5,936 nucleotides of DNA from Bacteroidia bacterium (GTDB lineage Bacteria; Planctomycetota; Phycisphaerae; Phycisphaerales; SM1A02): assembly GCA_030054235.1 (NCBI GenBank), contig JASGCG010000116.1, positions 1 to 5,936 of the forward strand. Reading direction: 5' to 3'. Below, piece by piece: positions 5,065 to 5,936 of this stretch. A program made the position numbers and the translations under genes. The number at the start of each line of letters is the position of its first letter. Position 1 is the stretch's first letter. Under the pieces are notes generated by a model. The model did not search any database. It was given only the letters and a program-made list of their open reading frames with translations, and had not been told where the DNA came from.

Positions 5065-5936
5065 ATGCGCCCGCATGATGCCACACCTGCCTGGGACCGC
5101 GAGATCGCCGTCCCCTTCCGCCACCGCGTGTGGTTCACCGACGGGGCACTCGATCCAGCCAACCCGGCGTTCGCCCACGCGCTGCGGTGCGCCTGCCCTG
5201 GCCGCGATTCGCCCAGCAGGATGGCTGCATTCATCGACTCGGGCGTGCTCACTGCGTGGCCGCAGCTGACGGATCAGCTGGCGCGCTACCTCCAGGCGCA
5301 TGCGGGCCTGCCCGAACTGGTCTGGGTCGAGTCGATGCCGGGTGGCGAAGCGTGCAAGAACGATCCGTCCTGCGTCGAGGATGTGCTCGATGCCGTCGAC
5401 CACCTCCGCATCGATCGGCACAGCATGGTGCTCGCGATCGGTGGCGGTGCCGTGCTCGACGTCGTGGGGTTTGGCGCGGCGATCGCCCACCGCGGCGTGC
5501 GTCACGTGCGCATGCCGACCACGGTGCTCGCGCAGGACGACAGCGCGATGGGCGTGAAGAACGGCGTGAACCGCAAGGGGAAGAAGAACTTCACGGGCTC
5601 GTTCGCGCCGCCTGATGCGGTGGTGTGCGACCGGGCCTTCCTGGGCACGCTTCCCGATGCAGCGTGGTGCGGCGGCTTCAGCGAGGCGGTGAAGATCGCG
5701 CTCCTCAAGGATGCCGCACTCTTCAGCACGCTCGAGCGCGATGCTGCGGCGATCCGTGCGCGCTCGATGGACGCCGCGTGGCCGGTGATCGTGCGTTCGG
5801 CTGAACTGCACGCGCGCCACATCCTCGATGGCGGCGATCCGTTCGAGACGCGCGAGGCGCGCCCTCTCGATCATGGCCACTGGGCTGCCCATCGCCTGGA
5901 GAGCATGACCTCGTTCGAGCTGCCGCACGGCGAGGC
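5065..5936 (+). CDS. eboD: EboD-like 3-dehydroquinate-synthase-family sugar phosphate cyclase, C-terminus beyond the window
   Basis: The frame stays open from ATG 5065 to the window end (290 full codons). It encodes a metal- and NAD-dependent cyclase of the dehydroquinate synthase (DHQS) superfamily. The N-terminus (VPFRHRVWFTDGALDPANP, 16-34) and FIDSGV (56-61) are typical of EboD proteins. The NAD-binding region shows PGGEACKND (92-100) and AIGGGAVLD (124-132); then come MPTTVLAQDDS (150-160), GVKNGVN (163-169), GKKNFTGSFAPP (172-183), GFSEAVK (204-210), RPLDHGHWAAHRLE (266-279) and LPHGEA (286-291). E207, H272 and H288 fit the three zinc ligands, with the DHQS 16-residue histidine spacing. 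GVKN replaces the DHQS GGKT, and by eye the DHQS Lys and Asn of the later active site read H249 and D269, so classical dehydroquinate synthesis is unlikely. No GTG, TTG or ATG lies between the in-frame stop at 5026 and 5065. No strong Shine-Dalgarno is seen. The product made is unknown. Confidence 0.85.
   Translation, partial: MRPHDATPAWDREIAVPFRHRVWFTDGALDPANPAFAHALRCACPGRDSPSRMAAFIDSGVLTAWPQLTDQLARYLQAHAGLPELVWVESMPGGEACKNDPSCVEDVLDAVDHLRIDRHSMVLAIGGGAVLDVVGFGAAIAHRGVRHVRMPTTVLAQDDSAMGVKNGVNRKGKKNFTGSFAPPDAVVCDRAFLGTLPDAAWCGGFSEAVKIALLKDAALFSTLERDAAAIRARSMDAAWPVIVRSAELHARHILDGGDPFETREARPLDHGHWAAHRLESMTSFELPHGE

Noticed and set aside
5012..5269. Plus-strand frame starting ATGATGGACC upstream of the cyclase gene
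   Set aside because: It overlaps the cyclase in another frame, shows no family motif, and has no support from a ribosome binding site. The cyclase frame explains the region.
4828..5928. Minus-strand 366-codon open frame opposite the cyclase and the htrA 3' end
   Set aside because: The translation is Arg/His/Ala-rich with no motif, it crosses the htrA terminator, and the opposite strand encodes a clear cyclase.
1..5936. CRISPR arrays, insertion sequences, tRNA or rRNA genes
   Set aside because: I saw no regularly spaced direct repeats, transposase motifs, terminal inverted repeats, or tRNA or rRNA signatures. Genes fill nearly all of the window and the longest gap is 154 bases.

Overview
This is a GC-rich bacterial chromosome segment, roughly two thirds G+C by eye. 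Every gene I can support reads on the + strand. There are five genes: two cut by the window edges and three complete enzymes plus one complete E1-beta partner between them, i.e. four complete genes and two partial ones in total counting the ends. The host cannot be named from the sequence alone. The style of the HtrA protease and the EboD-type cyclase would fit Planctomycetota (Phycisphaerae-like) or another high-GC Gram-negative phylum, held at low confidence.

Layout. Positions 1-127 are the last codons of a 2-oxo acid dehydrogenase E1 alpha subunit. After a 39-base gap comes the complete E1 beta subunit (167-1135), and 21 bases later the lipoyl-bearing E2 acyltransferase (1157-2494). Together these are the E1-E2 part of a pyruvate dehydrogenase-type complex with a heterodimeric E1; no E3 (lipoamide dehydrogenase) gene is in the window. 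Eighteen bases after E2, in the same frame, begins a SpoU/TrmH-family RNA 2'-O-methyltransferase (2513-3364). A 67-base gap then leads to a periplasmic HtrA/DegP-type serine protease with two PDZ domains (3432-4910). That gap carries a hairpin that would pair with the protease's ribosome binding site. I see no convincing terminator from position 1 to the end of the protease gene, so the five genes may be co-transcribed, although the last gap could also hold a separate signal.

The protease gene is followed by two back-to-back GC-rich hairpins, the second with a T-rich tail, which is the clearest intrinsic terminator in the window. A new unit then begins at 5065. It encodes a 3-dehydroquinate-synthase-like sugar phosphate cyclase closely resembling EboD, cut by the right edge. 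It has no stop codon inside the window. EboD-type genes usually sit in ebo clusters, which in cyanobacteria are tied to moving a secondary-metabolite precursor to the periplasm, so the most unusual biology of this locus probably lies just beyond the right edge.

The two parts look functionally separate: central carbon metabolism with RNA modification and envelope protein quality control on the left, and the start of a specialised-metabolism cluster on the right. The most notable points are the hairpin over the protease ribosome binding site, the altered active-site positions in the cyclase, and a lone cysteine next to the active-site region of the protease.
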